This document shows positions 14,919 through 21,840 of a stretch of 22,277 nucleotides of DNA, piece after piece; the first letter of the stretch is position 1; every line of letters begins with the position of its first letter. The translations under genes were made by a program, and so were the position numbers. The notes beneath the pieces were generated by a model that saw only the letters and a program-made list of their open reading frames with translations, was not told the DNA's origin and made no database searches. Origin of the DNA: Deltaproteobacteria bacterium (GTDB taxonomy: Bacteria > Bdellovibrionota > UBA1018 > UBA923); assembly GCA_016194795.1 (NCBI GenBank), contig JACQAX010000088.1:1-22277 (forward strand). The letters run 5' to 3'.

Positions 14919-15711
14919 GAGACGCTTTCGACAACTTCTGCTCGTCGCTTTCGCGCTGGCCGCGTGGTGCGCGCTCGCGCCGCGCTCGGCCCTGGCGATC
15001 GACCAGACGCAGCAGCAGCCCGGCGCGCCCAAAAAGCCGACCGACGAGTATCAGACCGGCGACGACATCATCTCGGGCCCCTTCTCCGAGTACGGCGAGT
15101 TCGATTCGAGCGAGGACGAGGAAGCCGACGAGAAATATTTTCAGTACGGAAGATTTTTCGGCGTGGGCCTCGGCGTCGGCGAGACGACGGCGACCGGCAA
15201 TGCCGGCAAGCTCTACCAGGGCGGCTTCCCGACGATCGCGCTCCGCATCGACTACTGGTTCGACTTCCAGTTCGCGCTGCGAATGGAGATCGAGAACTCC
15301 AAGCACAGCTACAACGTCGCGCCCGACGGCCTGACCGACGTCAACTTCTTTCGCGTGCTCTTCCAGATCCGCTATTACTTCGACACGCGCGACCTATCGG
15401 CGCCGATCACGTTCATCGGCCCTCATCTGTTCGCGGGGGGCGGCTTCTACCAGCGCACCGACAACGTCGGCTCGGGCGAGGCCACGTCCGCGACGCAGGG
15501 CTCGGTCCAGCAGACCCAGTCGTTCGGCTTCACCTTCGGCGGCGGCTTCGAGCTCACCCTGAAGCCCAAGAAAACCTATCTCCAGCTCGAGGCCAGCGCG
15601 CACATGGTTCAGTTCGGCGACGACTTCGATCCCAAGTTCAAGGCCGCCGGCATTCCCGATCGTACCGGCACGTGGCTGCAGGCCATGATCGGGATCATGT
15701 GGACCTGGTAA
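14893..15711 (+). CDS. Outer-membrane beta-barrel protein
   Basis: A 272-residue protein. The only in-frame ATG that keeps the signal peptide is at 14893, inside the end of the previous gene. The N-terminus MQGCIFISKRRFRQLLLVAF, continuing to ALAPRSALA, is a signal peptide with a strong basic region. An acidic, disordered mature start (about 36-80, with SEDEEADEK) precedes a barrel of alternating strands: FFGVGLGVGETTATG, PTIALRIDYWFDFQFALRMEIE, FFRVLFQIRYYFDT, THFIG-like PITFIGPHLFAGGGFY, GFTFGGGFELTLK, TYLQLEASAHMVQFG, and the end WLQAMIGIMWTW. The closing aromatic residue is Trp rather than Phe. No ligand can be inferred. It converges on der with 15 nt between stops. Confidence 0.75.
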   Translation: MQGCIFISKRRFRQLLLVAFALAAWCALAPRSALAIDQTQQQPGAPKKPTDEYQTGDDIISGPFSEYGEFDSSEDEEADEKYFQYGRFFGVGLGVGETTATGNAGKLYQGGFPTIALRIDYWFDFQFALRMEIENSKHSYNVAPDGLTDVNFFRVLFQIRYYFDTRDLSAPITFIGPHLFAGGGFYQRTDNVGSGEATSATQGSVQQTQSFGFTFGGGFELTLKPKKTYLQLEASAHMVQFGDDFDPKFKAAGIPDRTGTWLQAMIGIMWTW

Positions 15712-15726
15712 GCGGCCAGTGAGCGG

Positions 15727-17166
15727 TCAGCTGTCTTTCCGAAGCCGCTTCGAAGGCGAACGCTTGCGCTCTTTGAACACCAGCTTGATCGGCGAAGCCA
15801 TCCACCCATACCGCTCCCGCAGCTGATTCTTCACGTGCCGCTCGAAAGCGAAGTGGACCTTGCGGATGTCGTTGACCTGAATCGTGATCGTCGGCGGATT
15901 CTTGGCCGTCTGGGTCGCGTAATAAAGGCGAAGCCCGGAAGCATTGTTGGCGCCCTCGAGCAGCTCGATGAACCGATTGAGCTCGCCCGTCGGCGCGGTG
16001 ACGAAACGCTGGGTGAGGATCTCGTCGACGAGATCCCAAAGCGACTCGAGCCCCTGCCCGCTCTTGGCGCTGATGAACAGCACGGGGGCGAACTCGAGAA
16101 ACGAAAGCTCCTCGCGCAGGCGCTCGGCGTACTTGTCGCGCTCGACCTTGCACAGGTCCCACTTGTTGACGACGATCACGACGGGCTTGGCCGCCTTGAC
16201 GAGCTCGCCGGCGACCTTCTCGTCCTGGTCGGTGACGCCCTCGTAGCCGTCGAGCATCAGAAACGACACGTCGACGTCGTTGACCGACTTCAGCGCCTGG
16301 ACGACGCTGAGGACTTCGACGCCCTTTTCGGTTTTCGAGCGGCGGCGGATGCCGGCCGTGTCGAGGATGCGATAATATTTTCCGTCGCGCGTGAAGTCGG
16401 TGTCGACCGTGTCGACGGTCGTGCCCGCGATCGGGCTCGTGATCATGCGCTGCTCGCCCAGGAGCTGGTTGACGAGCGTGCTCTTGCCCACGTTGGGACG
16501 GCCGTACACGCCGAGCCTGATCGGGCGGTTCTGCGAGATGCCGCGGCCCTGCTCGATGACGAGCGCGGCTTCGGCGTGGATGTCCTCGTCGACCTCGTGG
16601 TCGACGCCCTCGGCGCCGTGGAAAAGCTCTTCAAGGATGCGGTTGCGCAGGTCCTCGATGCCCGAGTTGTGCTCGGCCGACGTGGGGAGGGCCTCGCCCC
16701 AGCCGAGCTTGGAAACTTCGAGCTGGGCGTTCTCCTCGACGCGGCCTTCGATCTTGGCCAGCACGAGCACGACGGGCTTGCCGGCGCCGCGCACCAGGCG
16801 CGCGAGCACCTCGTCGCCCGGCGTGAGGTCTTCGCGCCCGTCGACGACGAACAGCACGAGGTCGGCCGTCTTGAGATATTCGACGGCCGCTTCGGTCGCC
16901 AGCTTCTTGAGCGTCTCGGCGTCGCTCATCTTCTTGTCTTTGGCGTCGAGGCGCTTGCGCTCCCAGAACTCGAGGCCGGCGAGGTCGGCGAGCTCGATGC
17001 GGTGCGATTCCCAGTTCACTTCGAAGCGGGAGACGTCGCGCGTGACGCCCGGCTGGTCGAGGACGATGGCCTTCTTGCGGCCGATCATGCGGTTGAAGAG
17101 CGAGCTCTTGCCGACGTTCGGGCGCCCGACGAAACAGACCCTGCGGACCTTATTTGCTTCCGCCAT
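15727..17166 (-). CDS. der: Ribosome-assembly GTPase Der (EngA), with degenerate first G domain
   Basis: A 479-residue tandem GTPase needed for 50S ribosome assembly. G domain 1 has GRPNVGKS (14-21), PGVTRD (39-44), DLAG (61-64) and SAEHNSGI (163-170). Its G4 motif is LAKIE (136-140) instead of NKxD, so both the guanine-contacting Asn and Asp are missing. G domain 2 is intact: GRPNVGKST (222-230), GTTVDTVD, DTAGIRRR (269-276), NKWD (334-337), SAK (366-368). A KH-like C-terminal domain follows (about 385-470), ending in a basic tail. An acidic linker joins the G domains. The start overlaps the end of era by 17 nt, so translation is coupled. The Der call is firm; reduced nucleotide binding by domain 1 is inferred. 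Confidence 0.95.
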   Translation of the reverse strand: MAEANKVRRVCFVGRPNVGKSSLFNRMIGRKKAIVLDQPGVTRDVSRFEVNWESHRIELADLAGLEFWERKRLDAKDKKMSDAETLKKLATEAAVEYLKTADLVLFVVDGREDLTPGDEVLARLVRGAGKPVVLVLAKIEGRVEENAQLEVSKLGWGEALPTSAEHNSGIEDLRNRILEELFHGAEGVDHEVDEDIHAEAALVIEQGRGISQNRPIRLGVYGRPNVGKSTLVNQLLGEQRMITSPIAGTTVDTVDTDFTRDGKYYRILDTAGIRRRSKTEKGVEVLSVVQALKSVNDVDVSFLMLDGYEGVTDQDEKVAGELVKAAKPVVIVVNKWDLCKVERDKYAERLREELSFLEFAPVLFISAKSGQGLESLWDLVDEILTQRFVTAPTGELNRFIELLEGANNASGLRLYYATQTAKNPPTITIQVNDIRKVHFAFERHVKNQLRERYGWMASPIKLVFKERKRSPSKRLRKDS

Positions 17167-18067
17167 ACCCGAACCTTTCGACCCAGCGGCTCTCGCGCGC
17201 CCAGTGCGGCGTGACCTTCACCTTGAGGCTGAGAAAAACCTTCTTGCCGATCAGCTTCTCGATCTTCTCGCGCGCCTTCGTGCCGATCGACTTGATCTTC
17301 GAGCCTTTGGCGCCGAGCACGACGGCCTTCTGGCTGTCGCGCTCGACGTGGAGCACGGCTTCGATGCGCGTCAGCTTGGGGTCCGACTCGTTGAACGACT
17401 CGATCTGCACGGCGATCGAGTACGGGATCTCGGCTCCAAGCTGCATGAAGCACTGCTCGCGGATGAACTCGGAGGCGAAGTCGCGCAGGTTCTGGTCGGT
17501 CAGCGCGTCCTCGTCGAAGAGCGCGCCCTTCTCCCCTTCGGGCAGGGCGGCTTTGACGGCCTCGAGCCATTCGTCGACGCCCTCGCCGCTCGCCACCGAG
17601 ATCCAGCGCGCTTCGAGCGGACGCTCGAACCATTCCGCGATCAGCGGCAGCACGGCGCCTTCGATCTCGGCGCGGTATTCGGGCTTGCGGAGCAGATCGG
17701 CCTTATTGAAGGTGGGAATCACGGGAAGCTTCAGCGGAAGCGTTCCGCACTCGCGCTCGAGCACGTTCTTGATCGCGTCGAGGCCGAGATCGATCTCGCC
17801 GCCCTGGCGCGCGAGCGAAAGCGCGCGCGTGGCGTTTTTGGAGAGCGCCGAGTTCAGCGCCTTCGTGCCCTCTTGCAGGCCGGGCGTGTCGGTGATGACG
17901 GCCTCGAGGTCGGGGCGCGCGATGTAGCCGCGCAGCAGCTGCCAGGTCGTCTGCGCCTTGGGCGTGACGATGGCCAGGCTTTCGCCCACGAATTTATTGA
18001 GCAGGCTCGATTTCCCGGCGTTCGGGAGGCCGAGCAATGTGATGAATCCGGACTTCAATTTCGTCAT
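17150..18067 (-). CDS. era: GTPase Era
   Basis: A 305-residue GTPase that binds 16S rRNA in 30S maturation. Visible motifs are G1 GLPNAGKS (13-20), QTT (39-41), DTPG (60-63) and NKAD (121-124). The C-terminal KH domain holds VVLGAKGSKIKSIGTKAREKIEKL, the RNA-binding GxxG loop in a typical Era context. Length fits the family. The section between DTPG and NKAD is odd: the usual hydrophobic strand ending in VVDA is replaced by RALSLARQGGEIDLGLDAI. The 5' end overlaps the radical SAM gene by 74 nt, and the 3' end overlaps der by 17 nt. The start at 18067 fits because the G1 motif is at the expected distance. Confidence 0.93.
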   Translation of the reverse strand: MTKLKSGFITLLGLPNAGKSSLLNKFVGESLAIVTPKAQTTWQLLRGYIARPDLEAVITDTPGLQEGTKALNSALSKNATRALSLARQGGEIDLGLDAIKNVLERECGTLPLKLPVIPTFNKADLLRKPEYRAEIEGAVLPLIAEWFERPLEARWISVASGEGVDEWLEAVKAALPEGEKGALFDEDALTDQNLRDFASEFIREQCFMQLGAEIPYSIAVQIESFNESDPKLTRIEAVLHVERDSQKAVVLGAKGSKIKSIGTKAREKIEKLIGKKVFLSLKVKVTPHWARESRWVERFGYGGSK

Positions 18068-19064
18068 AAGAGCTGGATGGCTCTTTTAGCACGCGGAGCG
18101 TAATCCGGGATAGGCCAAATTGCTGACGAAGCCACTCAAGATTTTGGCCGCCCGGGCCTTTAAGGCGACCCGCAAGGCGCTCTGAAGTGCTTAATTCTAC
18201 AACGCTTTCGCGCAAGCTCTCGGAGCCAAGGCGGTCTCTGAGCAAGCGAACGGCCTTCGAACGCAGCAGACGGCCCCTCACCAGGTCTCCAAAAGCCGGA
18301 TGAAACGGCCCCGCCACGACCGATGCTCCCAGAAGCTCGTTGGGCTGAAGTCCCAGGCGGACCACGCCGATTCCGGCCGTTTCGAAGCGCTCCACGAGCG
18401 CCGCGGCCCGCTCAACGGCAGCCTCGAGCCCGAGCGGCTCGAGCTCACCGCGCCCCCACGCGTCGGCCAGTGGCGTGTCTTTGAGCACGAGCAGCGGGTG
18501 GATGCGCACGAAGTCGGGCTTGAGGTCGAGCACCCAGCGCGCGAGCCGGGCGTCGTACTCGGCGGCGTTGCCCTCGCCGGGGCAGCCGATCATCAGATGC
18601 AGGCCGACTTGCAGGCCCAGCCGGCGGAGCGCCCCGACCGCGGCGGCGGTGTCGTCCGGGGAGTGCGAGCGGCCGAGCGCGCTCAGGACCGCCGGGCTCC
18701 ACGACTGCGCTCCGAGCTCGACGACGCCAAGCCGGTACTCGTCGCGCAGGCGCGCAAGCCAGCGCTCGCCGCCGTCGGGCAGGATCGCGTCGGGACGAGT
18801 CGCCACGCGCACGCCGCCGATGCGGCCGTCGCGCAGGTACGGGAGCGCCGCCTCGAGATAAAGAAGCTGCCGCGGACGCGCGAGCGCCGTGAACGTGCCG
18901 CCGTAGAAAGCGATCTCGGAGGCCGCGCCGCCGGTGGCGAGGTGCGCTTCGATCGTCCGCGTGATCGCGCGCGCGGCCACGGGCTCGCCGCCGCTCACGC
19001 CCTGGTCGCAGAAGGCGCAGCGCTCGGGGCAGCCGCCGTGGGGCGTGAAGATCGAGATGATCAT
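17994..19064 (-). CDS. Radical SAM protein, Elp3-like N-terminal type
   Basis: A 356-residue enzyme beginning at the ATG at 19064, which overlaps the rnc stop (ATGA). Its N-terminus IFTPHGGCPERCAFCDQGVS carries the CxxxCxxC motif (C12, C16, C19) that binds the 4Fe-4S cluster and cleaves S-adenosylmethionine. Downstream are IAFYGGTFTAL (the GGE-like SAM motif), VRVATRPDAI, VELGAQSW, GLHLMIGCPGE, and FVRIHPLLVLKDTPLA. These are typical of the Elp3/YhcC-like radical SAM group. No acetyltransferase domain is present, so it is not a full Elp3. The last strand of the fold (YDEIEVRI) is encoded within the start of era. The substrate is unknown; a tRNA or cofactor role is plausible from its place beside rnc and era. 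Confidence 0.85.
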   Translation of the reverse strand: MIISIFTPHGGCPERCAFCDQGVSGGEPVAARAITRTIEAHLATGGAASEIAFYGGTFTALARPRQLLYLEAALPYLRDGRIGGVRVATRPDAILPDGGERWLARLRDEYRLGVVELGAQSWSPAVLSALGRSHSPDDTAAAVGALRRLGLQVGLHLMIGCPGEGNAAEYDARLARWVLDLKPDFVRIHPLLVLKDTPLADAWGRGELEPLGLEAAVERAAALVERFETAGIGVVRLGLQPNELLGASVVAGPFHPAFGDLVRGRLLRSKAVRLLRDRLGSESLRESVVELSTSERLAGRLKGPGGQNLEWLRQQFGLSRITLRVLKEPSSSYDEIEVRIHHIARPPERREIEPAQ

Positions 19065-19822
19065 TTGCCGGGCTTCGAGAGCAGCTGGTCGAGCGCGATC
19101 TTCGCGGCGCTCTGCTCGGCTTCCTTCTTGCTCTTGCCGGTGGCGGTCGCGGCGACCGCCCCGTTGATGACGAGCTGGATCTCGAACGTCTTGTCGTGGT
19201 CGGGGCCGCTCGACGTCAGGACGTCGTAGCGCGGGGCCGCCTTGAAGCGGGCCTGCACCACCTCCTGAAGGCGCGTCTTGAAGTCCGAGAGCGACGTGGC
19301 GTCGCGGCTCGTGCGCACGCGCTCCTTGAAGAGCGCGCGCACCCACTCGTCGGCGGCATGAAAGCCGCCATCGACGAACACGGCGGCGACGATGGCCTCG
19401 AAGGTGCTCGCCAGGATGCTGTCTTTCTCGCGCCCGCCCGTGTGCTGCTCGCCTTTGCCCAGCCAGACGTGCTCGCCGAGCTTGAGGTCGCGCGCGACGC
19501 GCGCCAGGCTCTTCTCGTTGACGAGCCCCGCGCGCAGCTTGGAGAGATCCCCCTCGGAGCACTCCGGAAAGCTCTCGAGCAGGATCTGCGAGATGCTGAG
19601 GTCGAGGATCGCGTCGCCCAGGAACTCGAAGCGCTCGTTGTCGCGCGTGTCAATGCGCTCGGCCGAGCGGTGCTCGTTGCCGTACGACTTGTGGATGCAC
19701 GCGAGCTCGAGCAGCGAAGGGTTCTTGAAATCGTATCCCAGGCGTTGACTCAGCTCCGCTGCCGGCCTGGCCGGCAGCGCAGATGCAGGAACGCCCGACG
19801 TTCCGTTGGCTGGATTGTCCAT
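19061..19822 (-). CDS. rnc: Ribonuclease III
   Basis: A 253-residue double-strand-specific endonuclease that processes rRNA precursors. The RNase III signature NERFEFLGD (62-70) supplies E66 and D70. The second metal-binding region reads ILASTFEAIVAAVFVDGG (136-153): E142 is present, but the residue three before it, normally the Asp metal ligand (D114 in E. coli), is Ser139. A C-terminal dsRNA-binding domain follows (about 180-248), ending GKSKKEAEQSAAKIALDQLL, with the usual KKxAE helix. An N-terminal extension of about 20 residues (DNPANGTSGVPASALPARPA) is low-complexity, so a later start is possible. It heads the rnc, rSAM, era, der operon. A near-leaderless promoter lies upstream. Confidence 0.93.
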   Translation of the reverse strand: MDNPANGTSGVPASALPARPAAELSQRLGYDFKNPSLLELACIHKSYGNEHRSAERIDTRDNERFEFLGDAILDLSISQILLESFPECSEGDLSKLRAGLVNEKSLARVARDLKLGEHVWLGKGEQHTGGREKDSILASTFEAIVAAVFVDGGFHAADEWVRALFKERVRTSRDATSLSDFKTRLQEVVQARFKAAPRYDVLTSSGPDHDKTFEIQLVINGAVAATATGKSKKEAEQSAAKIALDQLLSKPGK

Positions 19823-19830
19823 CGCGTTTC

Positions 19831-19860
19831 AGCGTAGCAATTCCCGTCCAATGCAGTCAA
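19831..19860 (-). promoter_or_regulatory. Promoter of the rnc-era-der operon, near-leaderless
   Basis: On the minus strand TTGACT (19860-19855) is followed after 18 bp by TACGCT (19836-19831), with an upstream TGC making an extended -10. The -10 ends 8 nt before the rnc ATG at 19822. No Shine-Dalgarno is visible. Confidence 0.45.
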
Positions 19861-19932
19861 GCGAACTCAACTTGCCGAAGGGTGACCGGCTCGCTACCAA
19901 TTTCATATCAAGTCTCCGGGGGGACCATCCAA

Positions 19933-21840
19933 ATGAAGCTTCTGCTTGTCGCAGTCCTGAGCTCGCTGTCGTCGTGCGCCGCCTTTGGCGCGCAGATTCC
20001 GCTGACCATTCTCCACACCAACGACCTGCACTCGCACTATCGCCCCGATCAAGGTGCGTTCGGCCTGGGTGGCTTGGCGAGGCTGGCGACGTACGACGTC
20101 GTGACCATCGGCAACCACGACTGGCTCAACGGTCCCGATCAGATGCTCAAGCTGTTCAAGCAGGTCCAGCCGCGCTTCCCCATCGTCGCGGCCAACCTCG
20201 AGGTCTCGAAGTACAACCGCAAGGACGAGTTCGGCAAATACGTGATGCCGTACACGTCGATCAAGGTCGGCGGCGTGAAGATCGCCTTCATCGGCCTGGT
20301 CACCTATGAGCTGATCTACGACCGCTACTTCGCCCCCGTCGAGATCAAGGACCCGTTCGGGCTCACGCGCAAGCTGGCCGCCAAGCTCAAGGCCGACAAC
20401 GACCTCGTCGTCGTGATCTCGCACAACGGCATGTCGACCAACAAGCTCATCGCGGGCCTGCCTAACGTCGACATCGTCATCCATTCGCACGACCACGAGA
20501 AGCTCGCCCAGCCCGTCGTCGTCGAGCGCAACGGCAAGACCTCGATCATGGTCGAAGCCCAGCACTGGGGCTTCTACCTGGGCAAGCTCGAGCTTCTCTT
20601 CGACACCGAGACTAAAAAATACTCGGTCAAGCACTACGAGCTCATCCAGCAGGACGAGACGATTCCCGAAGACCCGGCCTTCGTCTCGCTGGTCAACAGC
20701 TACGACCTCGAGCTCACCAAGAAGTACGGCGACATCTTCCACGACCACCTCGCCGACTCGCAGATCGACGTCCGCCGCGAGTCCGCCGAGAACCTCTATG
20801 GCAATCTCCTGACCGACGCCTACCGCGAGTACACCGGCGCCGACGTGAGCTTCGAGCAGATGGCGCTCACGAGCAACATCCTCCACGCGGGGCCCATCCA
20901 CACCGTCGACCTCTACAACGCGCTGACGGCGATCTGGAGCCCGTTCACCGACAAGGCATGGACGCTCAAGACCATGCGGATGAGCGGTGAGACGCTCAGC
21001 TGGGTCATGAACTTCGTGCTCAGCGCCTCGTCCTACATCCCGGGCGGGCTGCTCAGCGTTTCGGGCCTGCATGCCGTCTACGACCCCATGGCCGTCAAGA
21101 GCTCGCAGCACGTGAAGCTCGGCCACCTGTCCGACGACGAGAAGCACCCCCTCAAGATGCTCGAGATCGGCGGTCGCCCCGTCGATCCGAAACGGCAATA
21201 CCTCGTGGCCGTTCCCGAGGGCATCAACCAGGCCATCGACTTCCTCGAGAAGTTCTGGGGCAACAAGATCGAGCGCACCGACGTGCGCGACACGGGCGTC
21301 GAGGATTGGCGCGTGCTTTCGGCGTACGTGCAGAAGCACTCGCCGCTCACGAGCGCCCTGATCGGGCGCGGCGGCCGGCTGTCGGTGCTGCAGTCGGATC
21401 TGGCGATCTATGCCGACGAGGTCGCCACGACGCGTGGCGGAGCGCAGATCTGGGCTTCGGTGCTCGTGCGCAACCTCGGCACGAGCGAGTCGCCGGCGCG
21501 CACGCTCAAAGTGAGCTACGACAAGACGCCGACCGACACGCGCGACGACCCGAACCCGGCCGAGACCGACGCGGCGTACACCGTGCCGCCGATTCCGGCG
21601 GGCGGGCACGTCACGATGAAGGTCGCGCTCACCGCTCCCGCGGGCCTCGAGAAGGCGCAGCTGCCGGTCTATTTCATCCTCAATAACGACGCGAGCGATC
21701 CGAACAAGAGCAACGACGGCACCTGGGTGGTCGTCGGTCGCGACGGACGGGCCCGTTCGCCGGGCGGAACCAAGTTCAAGCTCGCGGCAGTGTCGGCCAG
21801 GCTGTTCTCGCAGGGCCACCGGCACGACGAGCAGGATTAG
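19933..21840 (+). CDS. Exported 5'-nucleotidase-like protein with truncated metallophosphatase domain
   Basis: A 635-residue protein from the ATG at 19933 (GGGGGGA 8 nt upstream). The N-terminus MKLLLVAVLSSLSSCAAFGA is a signal sequence; LSSC is a possible lipobox, otherwise signal peptidase I would cut before QIP. Metallophosphatase motifs are HTNDLHSHY (D31, H33), IGNHDW (N61, H62), VVISHNG, IHSHDH and EAQHWGFYLG. The segment between GGLARLAT (46-53) and YDVVTIGNHD (54-63) is absent; in relatives it is tens of residues and contains the LLLDAGD metal motif. The C-terminal 5'-nucleotidase domain is about residues 270-480 (ESAENLYGNLLTDAYREYTGAD onward). A CARDB-like beta-sandwich (about 495-605) follows. 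Activity is doubtful without the GD aspartate; a binding role is possible. Confidence 0.85.
   Translation: MKLLLVAVLSSLSSCAAFGAQIPLTILHTNDLHSHYRPDQGAFGLGGLARLATYDVVTIGNHDWLNGPDQMLKLFKQVQPRFPIVAANLEVSKYNRKDEFGKYVMPYTSIKVGGVKIAFIGLVTYELIYDRYFAPVEIKDPFGLTRKLAAKLKADNDLVVVISHNGMSTNKLIAGLPNVDIVIHSHDHEKLAQPVVVERNGKTSIMVEAQHWGFYLGKLELLFDTETKKYSVKHYELIQQDETIPEDPAFVSLVNSYDLELTKKYGDIFHDHLADSQIDVRRESAENLYGNLLTDAYREYTGADVSFEQMALTSNILHAGPIHTVDLYNALTAIWSPFTDKAWTLKTMRMSGETLSWVMNFVLSASSYIPGGLLSVSGLHAVYDPMAVKSSQHVKLGHLSDDEKHPLKMLEIGGRPVDPKRQYLVAVPEGINQAIDFLEKFWGNKIERTDVRDTGVEDWRVLSAYVQKHSPLTSALIGRGGRLSVLQSDLAIYADEVATTRGGAQIWASVLVRNLGTSESPARTLKVSYDKTPTDTRDDPNPAETDAAYTVPPIPAGGHVTMKVALTAPAGLEKAQLPVYFILNNDASDPNKSNDGTWVVVGRDGRARSPGGTKFKLAAVSARLFSQGHRHDEQD

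Noticed and set aside
15835..18103. Long plus-strand frames across der and era
   Set aside because: They are antisense to two certain GTPase genes and show no recognisable motif.
19783..19932. 50-residue N-terminal extension of the nucleotidase
   Set aside because: It overlaps the 5' end of rnc and its promoter, and would bury the signal peptide; the ribosome site supports 19933.
19903..21825. 640-residue minus-strand frame
   Set aside because: It is antisense to the nucleotidase gene and has a Val/Glu/Asp-rich shadow composition.
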